DNA from: Planctomycetales bacterium
Lineage (GTDB): Bacteria > Planctomycetota > Phycisphaerae > SM23-33
DNA length: 64,000 nt
Assembly: GCA_030612725.1 (NCBI GenBank)
Contig: JAUWNJ010000004.1
Coordinates: 88,298 to 152,297 of the forward strand
Direction of reading: 5' to 3'
Made by a program: the position numbers and the translations under genes. Under the pieces are notes generated by a model. The model did no database searches. It was not told the origin of the DNA and saw only the letters and a program-made list of their open reading frames with translations. Positions 25,352 to 34,141 of this stretch are shown one piece after another; position 1 is the stretch's first letter; the number at the start of each line of letters is the position of its first letter.

Positions 25352-27125
25352 GTTCTTCTGGAAACTCTTCGCGGGCAACCTGTTGCTGATGGCGATTATC
25401 CTGTCGGTCGGTGGAGTCCTCTCGTATCGCCACCTCAACGCCGACTATCAGCGCGAAAACACCGAAGACCAGCACCGCATGGCCCGGATATCCCAGTTGC
25501 ATTTCCAGCATTCCTGGCCTCGCCCGGCGAGCGAGATTGATGTTGAATGTAAGCAGATGTTCGGCGATTCGCCGATGCGGATGACCGTGATAGACGCCGA
25601 CGGCCGCGTCCTCGGCGACAGTCAGGCCGATCCGCTTACCATGGAAAACCACAAGACCGACGACAGGCCTGAGGTTCTCGACGCCTTACAAGGAAAAGAA
25701 AGCCAAGACACCCGCTCCAGTGAAACCTTGGGGGTGGAGTTTCGATATTTCGCCGAACCAATCAGGAAAGACAACAAAATCGTCGGCGTCGTTCGTGTTG
25801 CTATGCCCATCCGAGCCATCGCGGAGGGTCGAGCCGTCATCCGCAATGCACTGCTTTGGGCGGCCCTGGCTGCGGTGGCCGTTGCGGTTGTGATTGCGGG
25901 GTTGCTGGGATGGATATGGCATAGACCACTGGAGCAAATCACACGGACAGCACGGGCAGTCGCCGCCGGCGACCTCACCGCAAAGGCCCACGTTCGCGGC
26001 TCGGACGAACTTTCCCAATTGGCAACGGCCCTGAACGAAATGCGACAAAACCTTGCCGCCCAGATTGATACGATTACCTCACAGCGCGAACACCTGTCGG
26101 CCGTCGTTCAGAACCTCCGCGAAGGCGTTATCGCACTGGACGGACAGGGACATATAGTCCTTATGAATAAGTCGGCAGCCGACATGCTCGACGCCGATGC
26201 CGGAGATGCAACAGGTCAATATATCCAGACGGTCGTGCGAGTACCGGGCGTTCTGGACGTATTCAATCAGGCCGACGAAACGGGCAAATCTGTGGGCAGG
26301 CAAGTCGAGGTTATTATAGGCAATGTGCAGCGGACACTCGACTTGCATGCAGCCAAGGTCTCCGGAACCGCCCCGGACGGAATCGCCGTATTGCTGGTGC
26401 TGCGGGACATCACAGAGATCGCCCGCGCCGCCGCGATGAAGGCCGATTTCGCCGCAAATGCATCACACGAACTTCGCACCCCGCTGGCCACTCTTCGAGC
26501 AGCCGTCGATTCGCTGCTTCACACACAAGGCGAAGAGCCGGAAAATCTCAGCAGGATATTGCCTATTCTGGACCGGCACGTCGCGCGTCTGGAAGATATG
26601 ACAAAGGACCTGCTCGACCTGAATATCATCGAAACCGCCAGGCAGCAACTCAGGACAGAGAAGATTGAATTGGCCTCGCTCGTCGGCTGGGCCGAGGAGC
26701 GTTTCGCCCAGGCCGCCGGCGACAAGAACATCGAACTGAAAATCGCCGCCGACCAGCCGGCCTCCGTGTTCGAGTCCGACCGGACGCTGATACAACTGAT
26801 CCTTCAAAATCTGCTCGACAACGCGATAAAATTCACGCCCGCCGACGGTCGGGTCGAATGTGATCTCCGGCTCGAAGATAAGCACCTGCGGATACAGGTA
26901 CGCGACACAGGCTGTGGTATCCCAGCCGAGATGACCGAGAGGGTTTTCGAGCGGTTCTTCCAGATCGAACCGTCCCGCACCGGCGATACGAAGGTCCGCG
27001 GCACGGGCCTGGGCCTGGCCATCGTCAAGCACGCCACCGAACGCCTCGGCGGGAGTGTGACGCTCGATAGTGAACCCGGCAAAGGAACAACTGTAATCGT
27101 GAGTATCCCAAAAATATCTGATTGA
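25332..27125 (+). CDS. phoR: Phosphate-regulon sensor histidine kinase PhoR
   Basis: 597 aa from the ATG at 25332 (another Met lies two codons later). There is a membrane helix near residues 10-30, a periplasmic sensor of about 130 residues, and a second helix at about 172-197 (ALLWAALAAVAVAVVIAGLLGW). HAMP (about 198-250) and a PAS domain (about 255-370, VVQNLREGVIALDGQGHIVL) follow. The HisKA box ASHELRTPLAT has His379. The HATPase has N-box LLDNAIKFTP, G1 DTGCGIP, and G2 GTGLGLAIVKH. The extracytoplasmic domain is larger than in E. coli PhoR. With PhoB, PhoU and Pst it forms the complete Pho signalling set. Confidence 0.93.
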   Translation: MKMIRHRFFWKLFAGNLLLMAIILSVGGVLSYRHLNADYQRENTEDQHRMARISQLHFQHSWPRPASEIDVECKQMFGDSPMRMTVIDADGRVLGDSQADPLTMENHKTDDRPEVLDALQGKESQDTRSSETLGVEFRYFAEPIRKDNKIVGVVRVAMPIRAIAEGRAVIRNALLWAALAAVAVAVVIAGLLGWIWHRPLEQITRTARAVAAGDLTAKAHVRGSDELSQLATALNEMRQNLAAQIDTITSQREHLSAVVQNLREGVIALDGQGHIVLMNKSAADMLDADAGDATGQYIQTVVRVPGVLDVFNQADETGKSVGRQVEVIIGNVQRTLDLHAAKVSGTAPDGIAVLLVLRDITEIARAAAMKADFAANASHELRTPLATLRAAVDSLLHTQGEEPENLSRILPILDRHVARLEDMTKDLLDLNIIETARQQLRTEKIELASLVGWAEERFAQAAGDKNIELKIAADQPASVFESDRTLIQLILQNLLDNAIKFTPADGRVECDLRLEDKHLRIQVRDTGCGIPAEMTERVFERFFQIEPSRTGDTKVRGTGLGLAIVKHATERLGGSVTLDSEPGKGTTVIVSIPKISD

Positions 27126-27138
27126 AAAGATACACCTT

Positions 27139-27157
27139 CCCAAGTTTGATTCTTGGG
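27139..27157 (+). terminator. Weak hairpin after phoR
   Basis: CCCAAG (27139-27144) pairs with CTTGGG (27152-27157) over a 7-nt loop, 14 bp past the phoR stop. No U-run follows, so termination here is uncertain. Confidence 0.3.
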
Positions 27158-27173
27158 CATCAACTATTACGTG

Positions 27174-27401
27174 TTATCCCGTAGTGTGTTTCGGGGCCTG
27201 TTTTCTCCACTTGCCCGTAGGGCATTGTTTTGTTGGATTGCTACGGGATCTACCAAAGCAACAGCCGGTTTGCTGGGCAGTTTGGGCGCGTCCCTGCTGG
27301 CGGCTGCGGAAGTCGCGGGCGGCGTCGATAAACGTGTTGAACGTCTGGGCCGGGATGACCAGCGCATCGCCGGACTTGACTTTTTTGAGGTTGTCTGGCA
27401 T
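27174..27401 (-). CDS. Small prophage-type protein, probably truncated
   Basis: 75 aa from the ATG at 27401 (GGGAGG upstream). It begins MPDNLKKVKSGDALVIPA followed by QTFNTFIDAARDFRSRQQ. I recognise this opening from small tail-region genes of planctomycete prophages. After about residue 40 the sequence (CCFGRSRSNPTKQC and onward) no longer resembles the family and passes through an inverted repeat. The C-terminal part is therefore probably replaced, leaving a partial gene. Family assignment is from memory and not checked. Confidence 0.5.
   Translation of the reverse strand: MPDNLKKVKSGDALVIPAQTFNTFIDAARDFRSRQQGRAQTAQQTGCCFGRSRSNPTKQCPTGKWRKQAPKHTTG
27176..27249. repeat. Nested inverted repeat at the prophage-remnant edge
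   Basis: ATCCCGTAG (27176-27184) is complementary to CTACGGGAT (27241-27249). Between them lies the perfect short palindrome GCCC-GTA-GGGC (27213-27223), sharing the CCGTAG core. The structure lies exactly where the prophage-like sequence stops, next to phoR. It may be a relic of an attachment or recombination site. Confidence 0.45.
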
Positions 27402-27448
27402 TTCGCCTCCCTGCCCACTCAACGCCATCGCCGTCCATGGTCAATGGC

Positions 27449-28336
27449 CTATGCCTCCGTCCCAGAGCCGCCTGCGGAATCCTCAGCACCTTCTTGAACT
27501 GGCTTTGCCGCCAAGCCGCTAGCAACGAGCCTGCCAAATTCTGCAACATGTCTGCCCAAACCGTCAGCTCCGGGGAATAGCGAGGCACCAGTGATGTTCA
27601 TCATGCGGAGATTGGCAAGAAACTGCACCTTCGCCGAAGACGTGATGACCATCTTGTGCAGAAACGGTTCCGCGCTAGCCTTCTTGGCGATCTCGTCCAT
27701 TACTTCGTCGTGGGCTCGCCTGGGATCCTCGCACACCATGTAGAACCCTTGCTGGGCGTACATTCGTTCGGGACGCTGCATTTTCTGGAAGACGGCACAT
27801 ATTCCCGGGGGAGCGGAAGGCGTCTCAGCTTTGCCGGCAAGTGCCTTGTCAACGCGGCCCAGGCTCACATCGGTCTTTGGCGGAGCTTGCAGAGCCTTCA
27901 CCAATGCTGGGTAATAATGCATCCACAGCACTCCATCCTCCTCTGGTGCTTCCCGAACGGCGAAGTATGCGGCGACATAGGGAGAGAAAGTCCAGTCAAG
28001 AAGTCGGGTGGGAGCGCCGTACTGCTGCATGGCCATGAGCCAACCCAGCAACTGATAAGCGTTGCGTGGATCGGGAATCTCCCAATTCGGTAGATTCCGG
28101 TGTCCATCTTGCCGGAATTCCTGCAGCAGGAGCCTTTCAATCCCAAGTGCCGCCTCGAACGTACAGTTACTGGGAAGCTGGCGGGCAATTGAAGGCTGAA
28201 GCCTCCAAGTCGATGATTTTCTCTCCTGCCCACGAAAACCCATTTGCCCATAGGGCTTGTCCGGCTTGGGAATGAATTTGACAATATAGTCGAGGAACCC
28301 TTGCCAGTTTTCAACAGTGTGTTCATTTCTTGGCAT
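27449..28336 (-). CDS. FRG domain-containing protein
   Basis: 295 aa. The FRG domain is clear: MGFRGQERKSSTWRLQPSI (about residues 32-50), EFRQDG, and the core QQYGAPTRLLDWTFSPYVAA (about 104-123), followed by AYFAVRE. FRG domains occur in phage, toxin-like and stress proteins; no single biochemical activity is established to my knowledge. The C-terminal half has no recognised domain. GGAG precedes the ATG by 7 bp. It sits inside the line of prophage genes in the same direction, as an accessory cargo gene would. A role in phage defence or superinfection exclusion is speculation. Confidence 0.8.
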   Translation of the reverse strand: MPRNEHTVENWQGFLDYIVKFIPKPDKPYGQMGFRGQERKSSTWRLQPSIARQLPSNCTFEAALGIERLLLQEFRQDGHRNLPNWEIPDPRNAYQLLGWLMAMQQYGAPTRLLDWTFSPYVAAYFAVREAPEEDGVLWMHYYPALVKALQAPPKTDVSLGRVDKALAGKAETPSAPPGICAVFQKMQRPERMYAQQGFYMVCEDPRRAHDEVMDEIAKKASAEPFLHKMVITSSAKVQFLANLRMMNITGASLFPGADGLGRHVAEFGRLVASGLAAKPVQEGAEDSAGGSGTEA

Positions 28337-28449
28337 ATCTAATCTCCTTCACTGCATATTACAGATTATCAAATATCTCAATTGTATTCTTCTTAAATCA
28401 CCTGATCTTGGCTTCATCTGACGAACCAACGACTTCGGCCGACTACATC

Positions 28450-28983
28450 CTACGTCCCAATCCCCAATCCGGAAAAGTCGCCGTCCTCATAGACCTTCTC
28501 GACATAGACGGCCACGGGCTTCTTGACTATGGCCTTTGCGACGGCGTCTTCGGCGTCGGCATAGCGGACCCACATGTATTCCCAGCCCTTCTTGTTGATG
28601 TTGACGATGTCGCCGACCGTCAGGCCGGTCTTGTTCGGACTGGCGGCGAAGCGGAAGGTGATTTCCCAGTCGTCGCTGCCGCGTTTCGAGCCGGACGCGC
28701 CCAGGAACAGTACCTCGCCGACGGGCGGCTGGGTGTTTTCCGGCGCGACGTACCGGACCGTGCATTCCCACTTGCCCTGTCCGGTGGTGGTATCGACGAA
28801 AATCGGCTCGAGCGTGCACTCGTCGCGCACCAGGCCGTCATACTCGGTGGGCGTCGAGTTCAGCAGGAGCATCTTGGCCGTCAGGTCGTCGGGCGTGCCG
28901 TCGAGTGTGTAGTGCATTGTAACCGTCGGCTTCTCGCCGGTGGTCCACTCGCGGCTGTCGATTTTTTCGGTCAGTGTGGCCAT
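28450..28983 (-). CDS. Planctomycete prophage structural-region protein (internally shortened)
   Basis: 177 aa. The N-terminus TEKIDSREWTTGEKPTVTMH and the C-terminal block GEVLFLGASGSKRGSDDWEI, FRFAASPNKTGLTVGDIVNI, YMWVRYADAEDA, ending DFSGLGIGT, match a conserved protein I associate with planctomycete prophage-like clusters. In full-length relatives, as I remember them, the two blocks are separated by a further stretch of about 100 residues; here they join at VRYVAPENTQPPVGEV. This suggests an internal deletion. No strong Shine-Dalgarno sequence is visible. The exact virion role is unknown. Confidence 0.6.
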   Translation of the reverse strand: MATLTEKIDSREWTTGEKPTVTMHYTLDGTPDDLTAKMLLLNSTPTEYDGLVRDECTLEPIFVDTTTGQGKWECTVRYVAPENTQPPVGEVLFLGASGSKRGSDDWEITFRFAASPNKTGLTVGDIVNINKKGWEYMWVRYADAEDAVAKAIVKKPVAVYVEKVYEDGDFSGLGIGT

Positions 28984-29081
28984 GGTAACGTGAAGGCTAC
29001 GAAGTCATTGAAAAGGTAGCGGTTGACATAAATGTCACTCCCGATATGATTCAGCGTATGGGACTTGGGGAGAACTAGATC

Positions 29082-29318
29082 ATGAAGCGACTCGAATCGT
29101 GGACACGCCCCCATATGCGCAAACTTCTTCTTATCTTCGGATGCGGAGGTGTGGCGGGAACGGTTGCGATGGGGCTGTTGGCCTTGTTGTTTAAGTGGAT
29201 GGGCTGGGGCGGAGTTTCCTCTGGACTGTTCTTTATACCTTGGATGGTCGGAGGTCTCCTTATTATACCCGCTGCATTCCAGCAGGGTGTCAAGTTGGAG
29301 AGAGGTAGGCAGCAGTAG
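29082..29318 (+). CDS. Small two-helix membrane protein
   Basis: 78 aa. GGGGAG lies 9 bp before the ATG. Two hydrophobic segments (about residues 14-37 and 44-66) flank a KWMGWGG turn, and the protein ends in a charged QGVKLERGRQQ. It is on the strand opposite the surrounding prophage genes. No family is recognised; it may be an inserted small gene or a holin-like protein. Confidence 0.4.
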   Translation: MKRLESWTRPHMRKLLLIFGCGGVAGTVAMGLLALLFKWMGWGGVSSGLFFIPWMVGGLLIIPAAFQQGVKLERGRQQ

Positions 29319-29382
29319 GTCCTCCGCTGAGGGCTCGCAATTGCCTTTCCTGTCCTTGTGACTCATTCGCTACCTTCCCAAA

Positions 29383-29652
29383 TCATGTGAAGCTCACTCC
29401 CTCGGCGTTGCGTAGCGGACGGGTGTTCTTCTCGATCTTGTCGATGCCGTTGGCCATGCGGTCGGTTACGCCGCCGGATTGGAGGCCCAGGACGTTGGCG
29501 GCGACAAAGGTTCCCTGCGAGCCGATCTTCGCGGCCTGACGGTTCACGCCAAGGCCCGGCAGCGAGAGCGCCCGGGCTTTCGTCGTATCTTCGCTCGACT
29601 TGCTCTGAAGTCTCGGCTTACAGACCTGAGTGGCTTTTGCCGGCAGACGTAG
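29383..29652 (-). pseudogene. C-terminal fragment of a phage tail tape-measure-like protein
   Basis: An open - strand frame of 89 codons without a start reads KIGSQGTFVAANVLGLQSGG, then VTDRMANGIDKIEKNTRPLR and NAEGVSFT before the stop. The GTF-x-A-x2-V-x-GL pattern, then an A/K-rich 'EKNT' helix and a short tail, is what I expect at the C-terminus of tape-measure-like proteins in planctomycete prophages. An in-frame TAG at 29656-29658 closes the upstream end, so only the tail survives. It is collinear with the prophage genes at 28983 and 27401. Confidence 0.5.
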
Positions 29653-29706
29653 TTACTACTCGTTCTGAAAAATTTGCGGGAAATCGACTTTGTCATGCAA
29701 TATAGT

Positions 29707-29723
29707 ACTGACTGATCAGTTCT
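29707..29723. promoter_or_regulatory. TetR-type operator-like palindrome before the efflux operon
   Basis: ACTGACTGATCAGT contains the perfect 10-bp palindrome ACTGATCAGT (29711-29720). It follows directly a TATAGT (29701-29706) that could serve as a -10 element. This is the sequence style of TetR/AcrR operators that repress efflux operons. No TetR-family gene is seen in the window next to it. Confidence 0.5.
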
Positions 29724-29794
29724 ATCCAGTAATCGGTGGAGCAGTCAAGGGAACAAGGCCGTGACGAAAAGGGGCAGGCGAGCGGAGATCGGAA

Positions 29795-31669
29795 ATGAAA
29801 GTTTCACTACGGTTTATCTTTTTGCTGACATTGTGGCTCTGCTGCGTAACAGGATGTCGGCCTGCGGATTATCGGCGCGAGGCGGACAAGGTTGGTTACG
29901 GTATCATTGGCAAGGCGCAGAAGCAGGCTTTTGGACGGACCGAGCCGTTCACCGTTGAACGTCCTGCAGATGCGTTACGCAGGAAACTCATGCTGAACCA
30001 GAGTTTGCCCCACGCCGGACCGGCGTCGTTGGGAACGGACAATCTCAAGCCGATCGCCCATTGGCCCGAAAAGGACTACCCCGCCCGTCCGGCAAAGTCG
30101 CAGCCCCAAGCGCCGTGGCGGAAGGATCGTTCACTGACGCTGGGCCTGACCGACGCGTTACAGGTGGCTGCGCTAAACAATCGGGAATACCAGACGCGAA
30201 AGGAGGACTTCTTCCGTACCGCCTTGGCGCTTGACCTGGAAGCGAACCAGTTCCGCAACCTTCTGTTCGGCGACGCAGAGTCGGAATTCAGTATGGACTA
30301 CAGCGGCGAGAAACCGGTCCGTGGTCTGGCCAACACGGGCACTGTCTCCTGGCAGCGGAAACTCAAAACCGGCGCGCTACTGACGACAGGCTTTGCCATC
30401 GACCTGGTCAAGTTACTCACGTTTGACCATTCTTCTTCTCTGGGGCTTTATGCGGACGCGACGATTACGATACCCTTGCTGCGAGGTTCCGGACGGCACA
30501 TTGTAACGGAGCCTCTGACCCAGGCTGAGCGGGATGTAATCTATTCGCTGTACACCTTTGCGCGTTTCAAGCGGACGCTGGCGGTGAAAGTGGCAAGCGA
30601 GTACCTCTCCGTGCTCCAGCAGTTAGACCAGGTTCAGAACGCCGAGGACAACTATCGCAGCCTCATTACCGGGACGCGCCGCGCGCGCCGCCTCGCCGAC
30701 GCGGGGCGACTTCCGCAGATACAAGTGGACCAGGCCATGCAGGACGAGCTTCGGGCGCGGAATCGGTGGATCATCGACCAGCAGACATATGCCCGCCGAA
30801 GGGACTCGTTCAAGATTACGCTCGGGCTGCCGACGGACGCCAACATCGACCTGGACCGCGACGAGTTGAAGCGATTGGCCAAAGCGGTCGTATCCGGTAG
30901 CGGGGCGACTGCGACCACACAACCAGCCGGGGCGACTTCGGCCCCTGCCAAGGCGCTGAGCGCCGACGTACCCGTCAAACTTGTCCAGCCAACCCGCAAA
31001 GGCGGCGGCCCGCTGGAAATGTCGGATGAGAAAGCGGTTTCAATCGCCCTGGACAATCGGCTTGACCTGCGGACGGCGCTGGGCGGGGTCTTCGACGCGC
31101 AGCGTCAGGTCGTGGTTATGGCTGACGCTTTGCGCGCCGGGCTGACCCTGACGGGCGCCGGACAGGCCGGAGCACGCCGCGGACTCGGTTCGGCCAGGAT
31201 GCCAAACGCACACCTCAGGCCCGAAAAGGGTATTTACACAGCCGGTCTGCTTCTTGACCTTCCGCTGGAGCGAACCGCCGAGCGCAACGCTTATCGCAGC
31301 AGTTTCATCGCGTTGGAACGAGCGACCCGCGACCTTCAGGAAACCGAGGATCAGATAAAACTACAGGTGCGCGACGCCTTGCGGGGCCTCCTTCAGGCGA
31401 GAGAAAGCCACATGATTCAGGCGCGGGCGGTAAATCTGGCCAAGCGGCGTGTAAAGAGCACCGAGTTGTTCCTTCAGGCCGGACGAGCGGAAATCCGCGA
31501 CGTCCTGGAGGCCCGGGAATCGCTCGTTTCGGCACAGAATGCTTTGACGGCGGCGCTGGTGAACTATCGCGTAGCCGAACTGGAACTACAGCGAGACATG
31601 GGCGTACTGGAAGTGGACGAGAAAGGGAATTGGCGTGAATACCAACCTGAAAAACCTAATCAACAATAG
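29795..31669 (+). CDS. TolC-family outer-membrane efflux lipoprotein
   Basis: 624 aa. The signal sequence ends in CCVTGC, a lipobox-like site, so it is probably a lipoprotein. Two outer-membrane-efflux repeats are visible. The first, from about residue 115, has LGLTDALQVAALNNREYQTR and a long helix EYLSVLQQLDQVQNAEDNY. The second, from about residue 410, has SIALDNRLDLRTALGGVFDA and a closing LLQARESHMIQARAV helix. An Ala/Thr-rich linker lies near residues 370-395. It would form the outer-membrane duct for the MacB-type exporter encoded next. The fusion-protein gene starts 35 bp before its stop. Confidence 0.88.
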   Translation: MKVSLRFIFLLTLWLCCVTGCRPADYRREADKVGYGIIGKAQKQAFGRTEPFTVERPADALRRKLMLNQSLPHAGPASLGTDNLKPIAHWPEKDYPARPAKSQPQAPWRKDRSLTLGLTDALQVAALNNREYQTRKEDFFRTALALDLEANQFRNLLFGDAESEFSMDYSGEKPVRGLANTGTVSWQRKLKTGALLTTGFAIDLVKLLTFDHSSSLGLYADATITIPLLRGSGRHIVTEPLTQAERDVIYSLYTFARFKRTLAVKVASEYLSVLQQLDQVQNAEDNYRSLITGTRRARRLADAGRLPQIQVDQAMQDELRARNRWIIDQQTYARRRDSFKITLGLPTDANIDLDRDELKRLAKAVVSGSGATATTQPAGATSAPAKALSADVPVKLVQPTRKGGGPLEMSDEKAVSIALDNRLDLRTALGGVFDAQRQVVVMADALRAGLTLTGAGQAGARRGLGSARMPNAHLRPEKGIYTAGLLLDLPLERTAERNAYRSSFIALERATRDLQETEDQIKLQVRDALRGLLQARESHMIQARAVNLAKRRVKSTELFLQAGRAEIRDVLEARESLVSAQNALTAALVNYRVAELELQRDMGVLEVDEKGNWREYQPEKPNQQ

Positions 31670-33416
31670 TAAGATTTCGACGTATTTGCGGCTTAAACCG
31701 GTGCGGATTACCCTGGTCGTTGTGTGCGTTGCGTTGCTGACGGTAGTCGTGTACGCTGTCTGGTTCTCCGGTGATAGTGATACAAAGCGCGTCGCTACCG
31801 CATCCGTCAAGCGCGGCCCGTTGGTTATCAGCCTGACCGAATCCGGCACGATTCAGAATCGCCAGCGGGCAATCGTAAAGAGCGAAGTTGAAGGTACGGT
31901 AACCATTCTGTACCTCATTGACGAAGGCGTGAACGTCAAGAAGGGCGACCTGCTGCTGGAGCTTGATTCCAGCCGGTTGCTGGACCAAAAGGACCAACAA
32001 CAAATCACCGTGCTGAATTCCGAAGCGGGTTTCATTCGCGCCCGGGAAAACCTGGCCGTTACGAAGAGCCAGGCGGACAGTGATATCTCCAAAGCGGACC
32101 TCGCCTACAAATTCGCCGGGCAGGACCTTGAGAAGTACCTTGAGGGCGAGTACCCGCGCGAAATCCAGAAGGCCGGAGCCGACATCGACATTGCCAAGGA
32201 AGAACTTACGCGAGCCAAGGATAAGCTGGAATGGTCCGAGCGTTTGGCCCGCGAGGGCTACATCACCGATATGGAACTCAAGGCCGACGAGATTGCGGTC
32301 AATAGGGCCGAAATCAACCTGAAACTGGCTAATTCCGCTTTGGTTCTGTTGAAGGACTTCACGTATAAGAGGAACCTCGACCAATTGAAAAGTGACGTGG
32401 TGCAGGCCAGGGAGGCATTGAGCCGCACTAAATTAAAGGCCTCTGCCGACATGGTCCAGGCCGGGGCGGAACTGAGGGCCAAGCAGTCTGAACACGGACG
32501 ACAAAAGGCGAAGCTGGAGAAGATCGACGATCAGATCGCCAAATGCAGGATAAAATCGCCCGTGAGCGGTATGGTCGTGTATGCCACAACCGGACAGAGT
32601 CACCGTTGGCGCAACGTCGAACCCCTGGACGAAGGTCAGCAGGTGCGGGAACGCCAGCACCTGATCTACCTTCCGACCGATGCGGCTATGATGGTGGAAA
32701 CAAAAGTCCACGAGGCAAGCCTGAAGAAGGTCCGTCAGGGTATGCCCGTTAGCGTTACCGTCGATGCCGTTCCGGGTAAAGTCTTCTGGGGGCGCGTCGG
32801 GAAAATCGGTTTACTTCCGGATGCGCAGATGGCTCGCATGAACCCTGACCTGAAGGTGTATAGCACGGAAATCCATATAGAGGGTAACGCCGCCGGCGCG
32901 CTGCGTCCGGGCATGACGTGCCGGGCCGAAATCATTATCGAGCAACATGCAGATGCTCTTTACGTTCCGGTGCAGTCGATTGTGCGCGTTGGCGGGAAGA
33001 CAGTAGCGTACGTCCAGACGCCAAGCGGTCCGAAGCGGCGTGAAGTCAAAGTGGGTCTGGACAATAATCGAGTAATACGGATTATCGATGGGCTTAAAGA
33101 AGGTGAACTGGTTCTCCTTGCACCACCGCTGGCCCCATCGGCCGTTGCAGACGGAGGAGGCCAACAATTCGGGCAACCCCTGACGATTCCTGCCGGCACA
33201 ACCATGCCCGCACGAACCGACTCGGTACAAAGCCCGAAGGAGAAACCGCCTTCGACCCAACCGGCTTTCGACCCGAGCAAGTTGCGGAATATGTCGCGCG
33301 AGGAGCGTCAAAAACTGTTCGAAAGCCTTACGCCCCAGCAGCGTGAGGAACTGCGAAAACGCCGTGGCGGTCAAGGCCAAGGCAGACGACCTCGTAATTC
33401 TCCGAGGGAAGAATGA
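31635..33416 (+). CDS. HlyD/MacA-type periplasmic membrane fusion protein
   Basis: 593 aa from a GTG at 31635 (AAAGGGA upstream). One N-terminal membrane helix covers about residues 24-46. A lipoyl half-motif follows (IVKSEVEGTVTILYLIDEGV, about 75-95). A long alpha-helical hairpin with coiled-coil character runs about 115-290. The second lipoyl half is CRIKSPVSGMVVYAT, and a beta-barrel region contains VPVQSIVRVGGKTVAYVQT. The C-terminal tail (about 490-593) is Pro-, Gln- and Arg-rich and unusual for MacA. It links the inner-membrane ABC exporter to the TolC-like duct. It overlaps the ATPase gene by 4 bp. Confidence 0.88.
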   Translation: MNTNLKNLINNSKISTYLRLKPVRITLVVVCVALLTVVVYAVWFSGDSDTKRVATASVKRGPLVISLTESGTIQNRQRAIVKSEVEGTVTILYLIDEGVNVKKGDLLLELDSSRLLDQKDQQQITVLNSEAGFIRARENLAVTKSQADSDISKADLAYKFAGQDLEKYLEGEYPREIQKAGADIDIAKEELTRAKDKLEWSERLAREGYITDMELKADEIAVNRAEINLKLANSALVLLKDFTYKRNLDQLKSDVVQAREALSRTKLKASADMVQAGAELRAKQSEHGRQKAKLEKIDDQIAKCRIKSPVSGMVVYATTGQSHRWRNVEPLDEGQQVRERQHLIYLPTDAAMMVETKVHEASLKKVRQGMPVSVTVDAVPGKVFWGRVGKIGLLPDAQMARMNPDLKVYSTEIHIEGNAAGALRPGMTCRAEIIIEQHADALYVPVQSIVRVGGKTVAYVQTPSGPKRREVKVGLDNNRVIRIIDGLKEGELVLLAPPLAPSAVADGGGQQFGQPLTIPAGTTMPARTDSVQSPKEKPPSTQPAFDPSKLRNMSREERQKLFESLTPQQREELRKRRGGQGQGRRPRNSPREE

Positions 33417-34141
33417 TGACAGGAAAACCTGCCGATACTTCAGATCACGCCGACAGGGAAGAACTCATTGTCCTGCAGGACGTGCATAAGATATACCAGA
33501 TGGGGATTACGCAGGTGAAGGCGCTTGCCGGGGTGAACCTGTCCATTCCCAAGGGTGGCTTCTGGGCCATCATGGGTCCCAGCGGATCGGGAAAGAGCAC
33601 CATGCTCAACCTCCTTGGCTGTCTGGATCGCCCGACCCGTGGGCGTTACATCTTGAACAATCATGACGTCAGCACGCTCGACGACGACGACCTAAGCGAA
33701 ATCCGTCTGCGAGAGATCGGTTTCGTTTTCCAGAGTTTCAACCTAATTCCGCAATTGACGGTACAGGAAAACATCGAGTTACCACTGTACTACCAGGGTT
33801 GGACGGCGGCCAACAGTGCCGAACGGGCCGAAGAACTCGCTGCCATGGTTGATATGGATGATCGCCTGCGGCATCGACCGATGGAACTGTCCGGTGGCGA
33901 GCAGCAACGCGTAGCCGTTGCCCGCTCGCTGGCGAACGATCCGACCGTTCTGCTGGCGGATGAACCGACCGGAAACCTGGATTCGGCCACCGGGGAACAA
34001 ATCATGGAATTGTTTGTAGAACTGAACCGTCGGGGCAAGACAATCATTCTTGTTACCCATGAACCCTACATTGCCGCTTATGCCGGTCGGCGCCTGCACA
34101 TGCTGGACGGTCTGATAGACCGCATTGACGGAGATGCATAA
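33413..34141 (+). CDS. MacB/LolD-type ABC exporter ATPase
   Basis: 242 aa. Walker A is GPSGSGKST (about residue 50), the signature is [15 protein letters not shown], Walker B is [12 protein letters not shown], and the switch His is in [10 protein letters not shown]. The [21 protein letters not shown]-loop is typical of the MacB/LolD/FtsE branch. It energises the FtsX-type permease encoded directly downstream without a gap. Substrate unknown; a macrolide, lipid or peptide export role is possible from family context. Confidence 0.92.
   Translation: MMTGKPADTSDHADREELIVLQDVHKIYQMGITQVKALAGVNLSIPKGGFWAIMGPSGSGKSTMLNLLGCLDRPTRGRYILNNHDVSTLDDDDLSEIRLREIGFVFQSFNLIPQLTVQENIELPLYYQGWTAANSAERAEELAAMVDMDDRLRHRPMELSGGEQQRVAVARSLANDPTVLLADEPTGNLDSATGEQIMELFVELNRRGKTIILVTHEPYIAAYAGRRLHMLDGLIDRIDGDA

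Noticed and set aside
28330..29019. 229-aa + strand open frame
   Set aside because: It is the complement of the prophage protein at 28450-28983, whose conserved blocks are on the - strand; no motif or RBS on the + strand.
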